From contig JAGOMA010000012.1 of the NCBI GenBank assembly GCA_017993775.1, forward strand, positions 80,034-144,033: a stretch of 64,000 nucleotides of DNA, read 5' to 3'. Positions 34,124 through 43,181 of the stretch are shown in pieces. Position numbers and translations under genes: made by a program. Within the stretch, counting starts at the first letter, position 1; each line of letters opens with the position of its first letter. The notes below the pieces were generated by a model. The model did no database searches, was not told the DNA's origin, and was given only the letters and a program-made list of their open reading frames with translations. The DNA is from Chloroflexota bacterium (lineage in GTDB: Bacteria > Chloroflexota > Anaerolineae > Promineifilales > Promineifilaceae).

Positions 34124-35419
34124 ATGACAAATTTTACGAAAGAAGCAGTAAAACAATTATCAGCTTACTTGAACGAGCCAGATTGGATGTTGGCCTTGCG
34201 GCTGCAAGCGTTTGATGTGTATGAAAGCCTGCCGATGCCGACTACCCAACTGGAAGATTGGCGGCGCACGGATTTGCGCCGTTTAAAATTAGACGAATTT
34301 GGCCCTTCGGTGAATGGTGATGCTGGCGCTGACGCCACTATCCCTGATTATCTGGGTAAACAGCTGACCACGGACGAAGCTGGTGGCAATATGCTGCAAG
34401 TAGATGGCGTGGTGAAGGCGCTGACACTGAGCGATGCGTTGAAGGCGCAGGGTGTGATATTTTGTGATATGCACACGGCCGTTACCCAATATCCGAATCT
34501 CGTGCAAAAACATTTCATGACCGAAGGCGTGCGCATAGACGAAGGTAAATTCGCCGCCTTGCATGGCGCATTTTGGCGCGGCGGCACCTTCTTGTACGTG
34601 CCGAAAAACGTCAAAGCGGCCGCCCCCTTGCACAGCGTGTTGTGGGTGGAGAATGGCAAAACTTTTACCCACACCCTGGTTATCGTGGAAGAAAGCGCGG
34701 AAGTCATCTTTATGGATGAATATGCGTCGGCGAATGGGCAGCAGGCCGGGATTCACAATGGGGTTATCGAATTATTGGTGCGCGACAATGCCAGCCTGAT
34801 CTATGCCGGTCTGCAAGATTTTGGCACGAACATGTGGCAGTTTAACCACGAACGGGGCCGCGTAGGCCGCGACGGCAAGTTGGACTGGGTGACGAGCATG
34901 ATGGGCACGCGCCTGACGAAAGCGTTCCAGACGATGGAACTGGATCGGCCGGGGGCGTGGGGTCGGATGAGCGGCATTTTCTTCACAAACGGCCGTCAAC
35001 ATCTGGACCTGGACACGCAGCAAAACCACAACGCCGAAGACACCACCAGCGACCTCCTCTACAAAGGCGCGCTCAAAGACAAATCGCGCACTGTCTGGCA
35101 GGGCATGATCAAAGCGCTGCCCGGTTCGCAGCGAATAGATGGCTTTCAGGCCAACCGCAACCTGATGCTGGACAAAACAGCCCGCGCCGATTCCATCCCC
35201 GGTCTGGAGATCGAGGCCGATGACGTGCGCTGCACCCATGCGTCGGCCATTGGCAAGCTAGACCCGGAAGAGTTGTTCTATTTGATGAGTCGGGGGATTC
35301 CCCGGAAAACGGCCGTAGAAATGTCGGTTCAAGGATTCTTCGACCCGCTCATGCGGCGTATTCCATTTGAGGGCATCCGCGAGCGTATCTTTGGGCGCAT
35401 TGTTGAAAAGCTTGGTTAA
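34124..35419 (+). CDS. sufD: SufD, SUF scaffold subunit
   Basis: 431 residues from ATG 34124; a TTG at 34112 is the alternative and neither has a strong ribosome site. SufB/SufD-type beta-helix core: 'GTFLYVPKNVKAAAPLHSVL', 'TLVIVEESAEVIFMDEYAS', 'QNHNAEDTTSDLLYKGALKD', 'ADDVRCTHASAIGKLDPEEL' with the conserved His. The last 50 residues repeat the SufB ending '[13 protein letters not shown]'. It partners SufB and SufC and is linked to iron acquisition for cluster assembly. The rhodanese gene follows after a structured 196-base leader. Confidence 0.95.
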   Translation: MTNFTKEAVKQLSAYLNEPDWMLALRLQAFDVYESLPMPTTQLEDWRRTDLRRLKLDEFGPSVNGDAGADATIPDYLGKQLTTDEAGGNMLQVDGVVKALTLSDALKAQGVIFCDMHTAVTQYPNLVQKHFMTEGVRIDEGKFAALHGAFWRGGTFLYVPKNVKAAAPLHSVLWVENGKTFTHTLVIVEESAEVIFMDEYASANGQQAGIHNGVIELLVRDNASLIYAGLQDFGTNMWQFNHERGRVGRDGKLDWVTSMMGTRLTKAFQTMELDRPGAWGRMSGIFFTNGRQHLDLDTQQNHNAEDTTSDLLYKGALKDKSRTVWQGMIKALPGSQRIDGFQANRNLMLDKTARADSIPGLEIEADDVRCTHASAIGKLDPEELFYLMSRGIPRKTAVEMSVQGFFDPLMRRIPFEGIRERIFGRIVEKLG

Positions 35420-35615
35420 TTTCATGGGCGTATCTAGACTTCGAGTTATCTCGAATGATGGGTGCTTGTGTTTAAGGCGGGAGAGCTGACTTCCCCGCCT
35501 GGAATGAATTGAATTCAAGGCAAACGGTGGCAGCGACTCTCGCCATTCCCAAGAAAACCTGGGTGGCAGCGCGGCCACCGTTTTTGATCTAAACCACTTA
35601 AAGTAGGAGTTCGAC
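35420..35615 (+). promoter_or_regulatory. Attenuator-like leader with T-box-like sequence before the rhodanese gene
   Basis: Within this leader GGGTGGCAGCGCGG (35561-35574) differs by one base from the T-box core GGGTGGNACCGCGG, and it is preceded by an A-rich AAGAAAACCT as in many T-boxes. A terminator-type hairpin uses the next bases: GGTGGC/GCCACC (35562-35567 with 35574-35579) then five T. A competing, longer pairing exists: AAACGGTGGC (35522-35531) with GCCACCGTTT (35574-35583). Upstream, GGCGGG/CCCGCC forms another stem (35478-35501). TGC and TGT triplets near 35461-35470 could be a Cys specifier, but I could not trace a canonical stem I. Attenuation is well supported, T-box identity is not certain. 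Confidence 0.45.
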
Positions 35616-36485
35616 ATGAGTAACAAAGGCTATATTCATCCTGAAGTTTTGGTAAGCACCGATTGGGTGGCCGACAATATGCACAACACGGCCGTACGCC
35701 TGGTCGAATCGAATGAAGATGTTTTGCTCTACAGCACCGGGCATATTGCTACGGCCGTACACATCGACTGGATAGCCGATCTCAACGACGCTGTGCGCCG
35801 CGATTACCTGGACGAAAGCTCTTTTGCTGCGCTGATGGCCCAAAACGGCATCAGCAACGAGACGGCCGTTGTTTTTTATGGCGATAAAAACAATTGGTGG
35901 GCCTGTTATGCATTTTGGGTCTTTAAACTGTTTGGACACGCCGATTGTCGCATTATGGACGGCGGCCGTGTAAAGTGGATTGCTGAAGGGCGCGAATTAA
36001 GCAAAGAGAAACCCTCATTCCCCGCCACAACCTACAAACCTGCCGCGCGCGCCGACTACAAAATCCGCGCCTTTCGGGACCAGGTGATGGACCATGTGCG
36101 CGCGGATCAGCCGTTGGTGGATGTGCGCAGTCCGCAAGAATTCAGCGGTGAACTCCTGCACATGCCCGGATCGCCGCAAGAGGGCGCACTGCGTGGCGGA
36201 CATATACGCGGTGCGGTAAACGTGCCCTGGAGCCGGGCAGTCGCCGAAAATGGCGCCTTCAAATCCGCCGAGAGCCTGCGGGCGATTTATGAGGAAGAAC
36301 AAGGGCTTTCGCCGGATAACAATGTGGTCGCTTACTGCCGGATTGGCGAGCGCAGTTCGCACACCTGGTTTGTCTTGACTTATCTTCTGGGTTATCCGAA
36401 CGTACGCAACTATGATGGTTCCTGGACCGAATGGGGCAACCTGGTAGGCGCGCCCATCGAAAATCCATCCAAAGCCAAGCGGTAG
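35616..36485 (+). CDS. Two-domain thiosulfate sulfurtransferase (rhodanese)
   Basis: 289 residues, the standard size for tandem rhodaneses (SseA/CysA type). The N-terminal domain is inactive: '[13 protein letters not shown]'. The C-terminal domain has '[10 protein letters not shown]', '[19 protein letters not shown]' and the active loop '[14 protein letters not shown]' with catalytic Cys241. The CRxGxR loop predicts thiosulfate rather than mercaptopyruvate as donor. It sits inside the SUF locus between sufD and sufS. A role in supplying or scavenging sulfane sulfur for cluster building is plausible but inferred. Ribosome site AAAGTAGGAG precedes the ATG. Confidence 0.92.
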   Translation: MSNKGYIHPEVLVSTDWVADNMHNTAVRLVESNEDVLLYSTGHIATAVHIDWIADLNDAVRRDYLDESSFAALMAQNGISNETAVVFYGDKNNWWACYAFWVFKLFGHADCRIMDGGRVKWIAEGRELSKEKPSFPATTYKPAARADYKIRAFRDQVMDHVRADQPLVDVRSPQEFSGELLHMPGSPQEGALRGGHIRGAVNVPWSRAVAENGAFKSAESLRAIYEEEQGLSPDNNVVAYCRIGERSSHTWFVLTYLLGYPNVRNYDGSWTEWGNLVGAPIENPSKAKR

Positions 36486-36907
36486 GCATATTGAGTGCTT
36501 TGTTACAAAAATAATTTGGTTCTTCAGGAACTCAGGGGGCTGACAGCCCCTGAGGCGTGAAGCGTGATGTGTGACCAGAGAGGTTTTACGCATCACGTAT
36601 CACGCATCAGACCAAACCCCATGAAATCCCCAAGACCCAATAATTTCAGGGTATGTTTGCGGAATTTGTAGCTGCGGTATCCTTACCGCGCTCTGGGAAA
36701 TATACGGTGAGGATACTGCGGCAACGAGGCATAAATTCCAAAAAAAACTTACCTTACAAAGCACTGAGGAGCCACACGTAATTTACTTTAGAGTTTCCAG
36801 ATGAGTCCAATCTTCAAGATTGGACCCATCTCCCATCCTCATTCCCAGACCCCCAACTCCGCCCTCGACTTTTTGCGTATCACCTGATCCGCATTACAAT
36901 CTATTTC
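36486..36907. repeat. Intergenic region with two palindromic repeat types before sufS
   Basis: This 422-base gap lacks genes. At 36552-36609 lies a copy of the GTGATGCGTGA palindromic family, with the middle GACCAGAGAGG shared (inverted) with the copy at 30431-30495. At 36805-36825 a near-palindrome GTCCAATCTT-C-AAGATTGGAC occurs; a longer version is at 42320-42348. TATACGGTGAGG near 36700 and CCTGATCCGCATTACAAT just before sufS are promoter-like at best. sufS may thus have its own promoter here. Confidence 0.55.
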
Positions 36908-38134
36908 ATGTTAGATGTAGAAAAAATACGCGCAGATTTTCCCATTTTAAGTGTAGAAGCGTACCCGGGTGTGCCGCTGGTTTATTTGGACAGCGCCGCT
37001 TCGTCGCAGAAGCCGGAAGTTGTTTTGGCGGCGATGGATGCCTATTACCGGCAAATAAACGCCAATGTGCACCGCGGGATTCACCGATTGAGTGAAGACG
37101 CGACGAATGCGTATGAGGCGGCCCGATTAAAAATCGCTCGCTTTATCAATGCGCCGGATGAGAGCCAGATCATTTATGTGCGGAACGCCACCGAGGGTTT
37201 TAATCTGGTGGCCTATAGTTGGGGGCGGCAAAACATTCAGGCTGGCGACGAGATTCTGCTTACCGAGATGGAGCACCATGCCAATTTGGTTCCCTGGCAG
37301 ATTTTGGCGGAAGAGAAAGGGGCGGTGGTGCGCTACATACCCTTTTTGGCCGATGGTACGCTGGATTTGGGCCAATTGGATGGGTTATTGACGGAGCGAA
37401 CGAAGCTGTTTTCTTTTACGGCCGTTTCCAACGTCTTTGGCACCATCAACCCTGTCCGCCAGTTGGTCGATGCCGGCCATGCTGTGGGCGCCGTAGTTAT
37501 GGTAGATGCCGCGCAAGCTGTGCCGCATACGGCCGTCGACATTCAGGCCTGGAACTGCGATTTCATGACTTTCTCTGGCCACAAAATGTGCGGACCGACC
37601 GGCATTGGCATCCTCTACGGCAAGCGCAGGCTGTTGGAAAACATGCCGCCCTTCATGGGCGGCGGCGACATGATTCGCCGCGTAACCCTGGAAGGCTCTA
37701 CCTGGAATGATTTGCCCTGGAAGTTTGAAGCGGGCACACCGAGCATCGCTGAGGGAATTGGCTTGGGAACGGCCGTAGACTACCTTACTGGCATCGGCAT
37801 GGACAATATTCACGCCCACGAGCAGTTTATCACCCATTACGCCCTCGAAGCCCTTAGCGAAATAAAAGGCATCACGCTGTACGGTCCGCCCGCCTCGCAG
37901 CGCGCCGGCGTAGCCACCTTCACCATTCAAGGCATCCACCCCCACGATATATCCGAAGTTGTCGATAAAGATGGCATTGCCATTCGCGCCGGCCACCACT
38001 GTGCTATGCCGCTCCATTTGCGCCTGAACATCAGCGCCACCGTGCGCGCCAGCTTTTATTTGCACACAACAACACAAGAAATCGACAAACTCGTTGCCAG
38101 TCTCAACCGGACACGCAAACTTTTTCGATTATAA
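36908..38134 (+). CDS. sufS: SufS, group II cysteine desulfurase
   Basis: 408 residues, normal for SufS. PLP lysine is Lys226 in 'SGHKMCGPTGIG'. The catalytic loop has Cys365 in 'RAGHHCAMPLHLRLN', the short group II type. Further marks are 'YLDSAASSQKP', 'NVHRGIHRLSEDAT' and the C-terminal 'TVRASFYLHTT'. It removes sulfur from cysteine as enzyme persulfide and hands it to SufU, encoded 78 bases downstream. Separated from sufD by the rhodanese gene. Confidence 0.97.
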   Translation: MLDVEKIRADFPILSVEAYPGVPLVYLDSAASSQKPEVVLAAMDAYYRQINANVHRGIHRLSEDATNAYEAARLKIARFINAPDESQIIYVRNATEGFNLVAYSWGRQNIQAGDEILLTEMEHHANLVPWQILAEEKGAVVRYIPFLADGTLDLGQLDGLLTERTKLFSFTAVSNVFGTINPVRQLVDAGHAVGAVVMVDAAQAVPHTAVDIQAWNCDFMTFSGHKMCGPTGIGILYGKRRLLENMPPFMGGGDMIRRVTLEGSTWNDLPWKFEAGTPSIAEGIGLGTAVDYLTGIGMDNIHAHEQFITHYALEALSEIKGITLYGPPASQRAGVATFTIQGIHPHDISEVVDKDGIAIRAGHHCAMPLHLRLNISATVRASFYLHTTTQEIDKLVASLNRTRKLFRL

Positions 38135-38212
38135 TTTTGCCAGAGAGAAAGGAAATTAGAACCACATTGGCTCTCATCGGCATACTGTACCTTAACTGAT
38201 TCGAGGTTTGTC

Positions 38213-38593
38213 ATGGATATCTACCGGGAACAGATCATCGATCTTCACGAGCATCCACTGAACTTTGGCGAATTGGAAACGGCCGATTATATTCACGAAG
38301 ATGACAATCCGCTCTGTGGCGACACCATCCGGATTGCCATCAAACTGGATGACTCCGGGCGAGTCAGCCAGGTTGCCTGGACAGGCAGCGGCTGCGCCAT
38401 CAGTCAGGCGGCGGCTTCTTTGCTCACCGAAGCGATTAAAGGTATGAGCCTCACCGACATCCAAACCTTTTCCCCAGCGCGCTTATTAGACCTGATTGGC
38501 GTGCCGTTAAGCCAGGCGCGTCAGAAATGCGCCTTCTTGTCGCTGCAAGTGCTTCAGGCTGGCGTAGCTGGGGCGACGAACAAAGATGAATAA
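38213..38593 (+). CDS. sufU: SufU, zinc-dependent sulfur transfer protein
   Basis: 126 residues, IscU-fold. The conserved ligands are Cys35 and Asp37 ('NPLCGDTI'), Cys61 ('GSGCAIS') and Cys106 ('RQKCAFL'), matching the SufU zinc site. The insertion typical of SufU compared with IscU is present between Cys61 and Cys106. It accepts sulfur from SufS and passes it to SufB. The sufSU pairing is that of Gram-positive, Deinococcus and Chloroflexota type SUF systems. Confidence 0.95.
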   Translation: MDIYREQIIDLHEHPLNFGELETADYIHEDDNPLCGDTIRIAIKLDDSGRVSQVAWTGSGCAISQAAASLLTEAIKGMSLTDIQTFSPARLLDLIGVPLSQARQKCAFLSLQVLQAGVAGATNKDE

Positions 38594-38664
38594 CCCTGCG
38601 GTTACGCGCGCGAAACTTTTTTAGTTTCCCGGGGCATAACCGAGTTACATGAGTAAAAATTGAA

Positions 38665-38985
38665 ATGACTGAATTCATAAAAATAGCGCGCATCGAGGAC
38701 ATTCCCCCAGGCGGTCGCCTGTGGTACGATTTTGCAGACGAAACAGTTGTTATATTTAATGTGGGTGGGACGTTGTATTGCCTGGCCGACCGCTGTACAC
38801 ACGATGATGGCCCACTGGAAGATGGCGAATTAGAGGACCACGAAATCGAATGTCCGCGCCACGGCGCACGTTTTGACATTCGCACCGGCAAAGCTTTGTG
38901 TATGCCGGCGACGTCGCCTGTGCCAACTTTTGCCGTAAAAGTAGAAGACGGGGACGTCTACGTTGAATCACCTGACATCTGGTAA
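38665..38985 (+). CDS. Rieske-type [2Fe-2S] ferredoxin
   Basis: 106 residues. The Rieske ligands are Cys44 and His46 ('DRCTHDDGP') and Cys63 and His66 ('ECPRHGARFD'), spacing as in dioxygenase-type soluble ferredoxins. The C-terminal strand pattern 'VPTFAVKVEDGDVYVE' is also typical. Located 71 bases after sufU, as in many suf operons where a Rieske protein closes the cluster. It carries electrons, perhaps for the assembly machinery (inference). No membrane anchor. Confidence 0.93.
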   Translation: MTEFIKIARIEDIPPGGRLWYDFADETVVIFNVGGTLYCLADRCTHDDGPLEDGELEDHEIECPRHGARFDIRTGKALCMPATSPVPTFAVKVEDGDVYVESPDIW

Positions 38986-39142
38986 TGCGCAGGTGACTGT
39001 CGTTTGACTGTCTGCCACAAATTGCCTATAGTTGCTGCCAAAAATAGAACAAATATTTCAATTGCCAGGGAGTTTTGGCTGCCTGTAGCGAGCCGGAAAC
39101 GGCCGTTTTGCCCCAATATCACTCGGAAACAAATAACGAACT

Positions 39143-41626
39143 ATGGAAATCGGACTTGTAAAACAAATCGACATTGAGCATGAAGTAAAAGAATCCTACC
39201 TCAGCTATGCCATGAGCGTCATCGTTTCGCGGGCATTGCCCGACGCGCGTGATGGGCTGAAACCTGTGCAGCGGCGAATTTTGTATGCCATGTATGATAT
39301 GGGACTGCGGCCAGATACCCCCTATCGCAAATCTGCACGCGTTGTTGGCGAGGTGCTGGGCAAATATCACCCCCACGGCGACCAGTCTGTTTACGACGCG
39401 ATGGTTCGTATGGCTCAAGATTTCTCCATGCGCGCCGAACTGGTAGACGGGCAAGGAAACTTCGGCTCCATTGATGGCGATCCGGCGGCGGCGATGCGTT
39501 ATACCGAAGCCCGCATGTCGAACATGGGTTTTGACATGCTCGAAGACATCAATAAAAATACCGTCGATTTCTCCGCCAACTTCGATGATTCGCTGCAAGA
39601 ACCCAACGTGCTGCCGGCCACTATCCCAAACCTCCTGGTCAATGGCTCGTCGGGTATTGCCGTGGGCATGGCTACCAGCGTACCCCCGCACAATTTAGGC
39701 GAAGTCGTCGATGCGCTCTGTTATATGTTGGATAAATGGGACGCTCTGGCGGACATATCAGTTGGCGACTTGATGCAATTTATCAAAGGGCCAGATTTTC
39801 CAACAGGTGGGCAAATTTTTCGCTTTCGAGGCGACGAAAACGAAACCGATGTTTTGCTGAATGCTTATGCCACGGGTCGCGGCCGGGTTACGGTGCGGGC
39901 GAAAGCTCATGTCGAGCGCATGGAGCGCAACAAATCGCGCATAGTTATCACGGAACTGCCGTATCAGGCCAACAAGACGAATTTGCTCGGCCGTATTGCC
40001 GACCTGCATCGGGATGGCAAAATTGATGGTTTGACCGATTTGCGCGACGAATCGGATCGTAATGGGATGCGCATTATTTTAGAAACGACGCGCAATGTAG
40101 AACCAGAGGATGTCCTGGCCGAGCTATTTCGCCTGACGCCTATGCAAAGCACGTTTAGCATCTCCCTGCTGGCGCTGGTGAATGGCGCGCCGCGTATTTT
40201 AACGCTGAAACAAGCGCTTCGGGTGTATTTGGAGCATCGCCTGGAGGTTATCAAGCGGCGAAGCGAATACGATCTGGAAAAAACACGCCAGCGGGCGCAT
40301 ATTTTGGAGGGGTTGTTAGTTGCGCTGGATAACCTGGATGAAGTGATCGACACCATTCGGCGGTCGCGGACGGCAGAGACCGCGCGGGCTAATTTGCAGA
40401 GCCGGTTTAAGCTTTCGGAGATGCAGGCGCAGGCCATTTTGGACATGCAGCTTCGGCGCCTGGCCGGTTTAGAGCGACGAAAAATTCAGGATGAATACAA
40501 GGAAAAGTTGCAGCTCATCAAGTTTTTAGAGCGATTGATTTCCAGCCCGCAAATGATGCGAGACACAATCAAAGAAGAGTTAACGGCCGTGCGCGGCAAA
40601 TACGTCAACAGCCGCCGTACCCAAATTATCGACAGCGGTGAGAGCAAAGTCATTACAGCCACCGATTTGCTGCCAGACCAACAGGTGTGGGTCATGATTG
40701 GTGAGAAAGGCACCGTTGCGCGTACGACGACGCCGGATATGGTCTCAGTGCCAACCAAGCCTACCGAGCAGCCTAAAGCTCTGTTAGAAGCCAATACCCA
40801 GGATATTCTTTATCTCTTCACGGCTGACGGCCAGGCTGTTAGTTTGCCGGTTTATCAATTGGCGCAGGCGCGAGAATTGGGGCAAGGGACTCACTGGGCA
40901 GATATGACAGGACTTACCCGGCGGCATCATTTGGCGGCCGCGTTGGTGCTTCCCTTTGAGGCCGAAGGGTATCTGTTCTTAACGACCTTATCGGGCGTGG
41001 TGAAACGTGTGCGCCTGGAAGATTTGCCGGGCATCACAACAGATCCGTTTGTGGTAATAAATGTCGCCGATGATGACGCCTTGGGTTGGGCAAAGGTGAC
41101 TTCTGGTGAGGATGAAGTCCTGTTGGTGACGGCTTCTGGTCAGGCGATTCGCTTCAAGGAAGAAGAGGTGCGGCCAATGGGCTTGCCGGCCGGCGGCGTG
41201 ATGGGCATTAAACTGAGCAGCGATGTGGATGGTGTGATCGCCATGGCAGTTGTCGAGCCGGCAGCGTATTTGTGGAGTGTTACCGATAACGGATTGGCCA
41301 AGGCAACGCCGATGGATCAATATCCGACACAGGGGCGATATGGTCAGGGAGTGATCAATATGCGTTTGCCAAAAGAGGCGACGGAAGTGGTGGCCGCTGT
41401 TGTCGGACCCTTGGAGGCGAATCTGATCATTACAACGGCCGTAGGCACCACCAAGACCATGCGACTGGGTCAGGCAGACGTGGGCACGCGGGCTATAAAG
41501 CCGAAAGCGCTCTGGCAGGTGGGTGATCGCAATCGCGTAACCGGGGCGATTCAATCGGTGGCCAGACCGGAAAACCCCAGCGATGAGGAAACGGCCGTGC
41601 CCAAGCAGCTATCATTGATCGATTAG
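39143..41626 (+). CDS. gyrA: Type IIA DNA topoisomerase subunit A (GyrA/ParC family)
   Basis: 827 residues. The breakage-reunion domain has '[22 protein letters not shown]' near the start, '[21 protein letters not shown]' and catalytic Tyr120 in '[10 protein letters not shown]'. Later come '[13 protein letters not shown]', the tower/coiled coil with '[21 protein letters not shown]', and about six beta-pinwheel blades such as '[14 protein letters not shown]'. I do not find the 'QRRGGKG' GyrA box between the first blades, so ParC-like activity is possible; the size is that of GyrA. There is no B subunit next door. The gene name is tentative. Fits supercoiling control or decatenation in the nucleoid. 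Confidence 0.9.
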   Translation: MEIGLVKQIDIEHEVKESYLSYAMSVIVSRALPDARDGLKPVQRRILYAMYDMGLRPDTPYRKSARVVGEVLGKYHPHGDQSVYDAMVRMAQDFSMRAELVDGQGNFGSIDGDPAAAMRYTEARMSNMGFDMLEDINKNTVDFSANFDDSLQEPNVLPATIPNLLVNGSSGIAVGMATSVPPHNLGEVVDALCYMLDKWDALADISVGDLMQFIKGPDFPTGGQIFRFRGDENETDVLLNAYATGRGRVTVRAKAHVERMERNKSRIVITELPYQANKTNLLGRIADLHRDGKIDGLTDLRDESDRNGMRIILETTRNVEPEDVLAELFRLTPMQSTFSISLLALVNGAPRILTLKQALRVYLEHRLEVIKRRSEYDLEKTRQRAHILEGLLVALDNLDEVIDTIRRSRTAETARANLQSRFKLSEMQAQAILDMQLRRLAGLERRKIQDEYKEKLQLIKFLERLISSPQMMRDTIKEELTAVRGKYVNSRRTQIIDSGESKVITATDLLPDQQVWVMIGEKGTVARTTTPDMVSVPTKPTEQPKALLEANTQDILYLFTADGQAVSLPVYQLAQARELGQGTHWADMTGLTRRHHLAAALVLPFEAEGYLFLTTLSGVVKRVRLEDLPGITTDPFVVINVADDDALGWAKVTSGEDEVLLVTASGQAIRFKEEEVRPMGLPAGGVMGIKLSSDVDGVIAMAVVEPAAYLWSVTDNGLAKATPMDQYPTQGRYGQGVINMRLPKEATEVVAAVVGPLEANLIITTAVGTTKTMRLGQADVGTRAIKPKALWQVGDRNRVTGAIQSVARPENPSDEETAVPKQLSLID

Positions 41627-41764
41627 TCCCTGCACGCCCTCGTCTAAATCGCCATACCGGATGCAAGAAAAATAGGTATAATCAATAAATCAATTCACCT
41701 GAAATGATAATAGTAAACCAAAGACTTTCACTGTTTGTACGAACGGAAACGGAGACAAGATAGG

Positions 41765-42256
41765 ATGAACTTTAGAGACCGAAGGGTAAAGGATGAAGAC
41801 GGCGTCGAATTTATTTTCACCGTCGAAATGCAGCGGCGATTAAGCCAGGCCGGTTTACCGATTGAACCAATGTATCTTTCTCAATTAGGCGATTTCCAGG
41901 CGCCAGCAGCGGCGTCTGCACCCATAGATCGCCCACAACGAAGCGAATCTCAGCCTAAAGCGGCTGCCCAGACGGCCGTTTCTGACGCGCCCGGTGAGTT
42001 TGATACCTCATTTCCCATTCAGATCGATCCACAAACAGGCAAATACATCGGCCGACTCAAATGGTATAACCCGCAAAAAGGGTATGGCTTCCTGGTCCGA
42101 GGTGCTGGAGAAGAGATATTTTTCCACAAATCCAGCACAGTTGGTCGCCCAGAAGACCTGAACGAAGGTCAGTGGGTCTTGTATGATGTCGAGGAAACCC
42201 GTAAAGGGCCTGAAGCAATGGAGATCGAACCTTATTCAGGCGAAGCTGCCCCATAA
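41765..42256 (+). CDS. Cold-shock-domain protein with N-terminal extension
   Basis: 163 residues from ATG 41765 (GGAGACAAGATAGG upstream; an in-frame TTG/ATG-like extension has no ribosome site). Residues about 95-155 are a cold-shock domain: 'GKYIGRLKWYNPQKGYGFLV' with RNP1 'KGYGFL' and RNP2-like 'EIFFHKSS'. The first 90 residues are an unusual extension, starting 'MNFRDRRVKDEDGVEFIFTV', followed by an Ala/Pro/Gln-rich linker. Normal CspA proteins are only about 70 residues. Single-stranded nucleic-acid binding is the expected role; the extension may contact partners. Confidence 0.85.
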   Translation: MNFRDRRVKDEDGVEFIFTVEMQRRLSQAGLPIEPMYLSQLGDFQAPAAASAPIDRPQRSESQPKAAAQTAVSDAPGEFDTSFPIQIDPQTGKYIGRLKWYNPQKGYGFLVRGAGEEIFFHKSSTVGRPEDLNEGQWVLYDVEETRKGPEAMEIEPYSGEAAP

Positions 42257-42319
42257 CTTCAGCAGTCGAGAATGCTGGCGTGTTGATCGCTAAATAAACC
42301 CTCTGTGTGTTATACCAGG

Positions 42320-42348
42320 ATTGGTCCAATCTTTAAGATTGGACCAAT
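42320..42348. repeat. Perfect 14-bp inverted repeat, GGTCCAATCTT family
   Basis: Arms ATTGGTCCAATCTT and AAGATTGGACCAAT with a single central T (42334). A shorter copy is at 36805-36825. It lies between convergent genes, 64 bases after the cold-shock gene, and could fold as a hairpin without a T-tract. Confidence 0.7.
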
Positions 42349-42422
42349 CTGGAATTTCCCAAAACCAATCACGTGCGAACTCTTAGGGTCACCCTTGAGA
42401 AATCCGAAAACCACCAATATAT

Positions 42423-42456
42423 AAAAAAGCGCTCTGCAACAAGAGCGCTTTTTTTG
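42423..42456. terminator. Bidirectional Rho-independent terminator
   Basis: AAAAAAGCGCTCT, a loop, and AGAGCGCTTTTTTT form a strong stem with an A-tract on one side and a T-tract on the other. It sits between convergent genes ending at 42256 (plus) and 42482 (minus), and can serve both. Confidence 0.92.
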
Positions 42457-42481
42457 TTTGGCGTGCCGATTTTACGGGTAA

Positions 42482-43132
42482 TTACCCAAAAACGACCTTC
42501 TTAAATTCCAGCACATCGCGCAAAGTGACATCAGGAATAATCAAGGCATCTCCAACGCGAGCCGTATCTTCATTAAACTTGTAGGCCACCATGCTAATGT
42601 ACATGTCACGCGCGCCAGTAAAAAACTGAAAAACGCGCCAGCCGGGATTGCGTGACCAGTTGGTGTCGATGACGGTGGGCATACCTTTTATCTCAATGTT
42701 ATCTATAAGAGGGAACCCCTTTGGCTGCGGCAGCGAAATGATCAGTCGTTTGTTTGTTTTTAGCACGCGCCATTGGTTATACACAATATATTGGCGCGCG
42801 CTGCCAGAAATTAAACTAACCACGGTAACTATGGGGACGAGGGCGAACCAATAGCTTAGAATTTGCAGATAGCCCAGAAGAAGGAGAACGGCCGTACTCA
42901 CAATCGTCAGCACGATCAACAAGGTAAAATATCTAAAAATGATGTTCGCCGGAAACGCGCGATACCAGGCAAGCCCAATTTGTAAGATGGGCGTTTCCCC
43001 CGGCAGCAAACGCTCCGAAATATCTTCTGGCTGAAACGAGTCCTCAATATGCCACCGAAAATCAGTTGGCAAGCGTTTCCACCGCCTTCTCGCCCAACCA
43101 AATGTGCCAGTGGATGCCCTTCTATTTGCCAT
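42482..43132 (-). CDS. Bacterial PH-domain-like membrane protein
   Basis: 216 residues. Two close hydrophobic helices at about 62-105 ('FRYFTLLIVLTIVSTAVLLL' and the next) are followed by a beta-rich domain (about 110-215) reading 'YNQWRVLKTNKRLIISLP', 'IEIKGMPTVIDTNW', then 'VGDALIIPDVTLRDVLEFKK'. This is the layout of YdbS/bPH2 membrane-anchored PH-like proteins. The N-terminal 50 residues are basic and cytoplasmic. Function unknown. First of three envelope-type genes on this strand, preceding the shared terminator. Confidence 0.65.
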   Translation of the reverse strand: MANRRASTGTFGWARRRWKRLPTDFRWHIEDSFQPEDISERLLPGETPILQIGLAWYRAFPANIIFRYFTLLIVLTIVSTAVLLLLGYLQILSYWFALVPIVTVVSLISGSARQYIVYNQWRVLKTNKRLIISLPQPKGFPLIDNIEIKGMPTVIDTNWSRNPGWRVFQFFTGARDMYISMVAYKFNEDTARVGDALIIPDVTLRDVLEFKKVVFG

Positions 43133-43181
43133 GCCACCCCGCTTTCATCATGTTAAATACGCGCATAAGATCAGGCATCAT

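Noticed and set aside
35420..35615. Firm T-box annotation
   Set aside because: Only the antiterminator-like core and terminator are convincing; stem I and specifier could not be traced by eye, so it is kept as a low-confidence leader.
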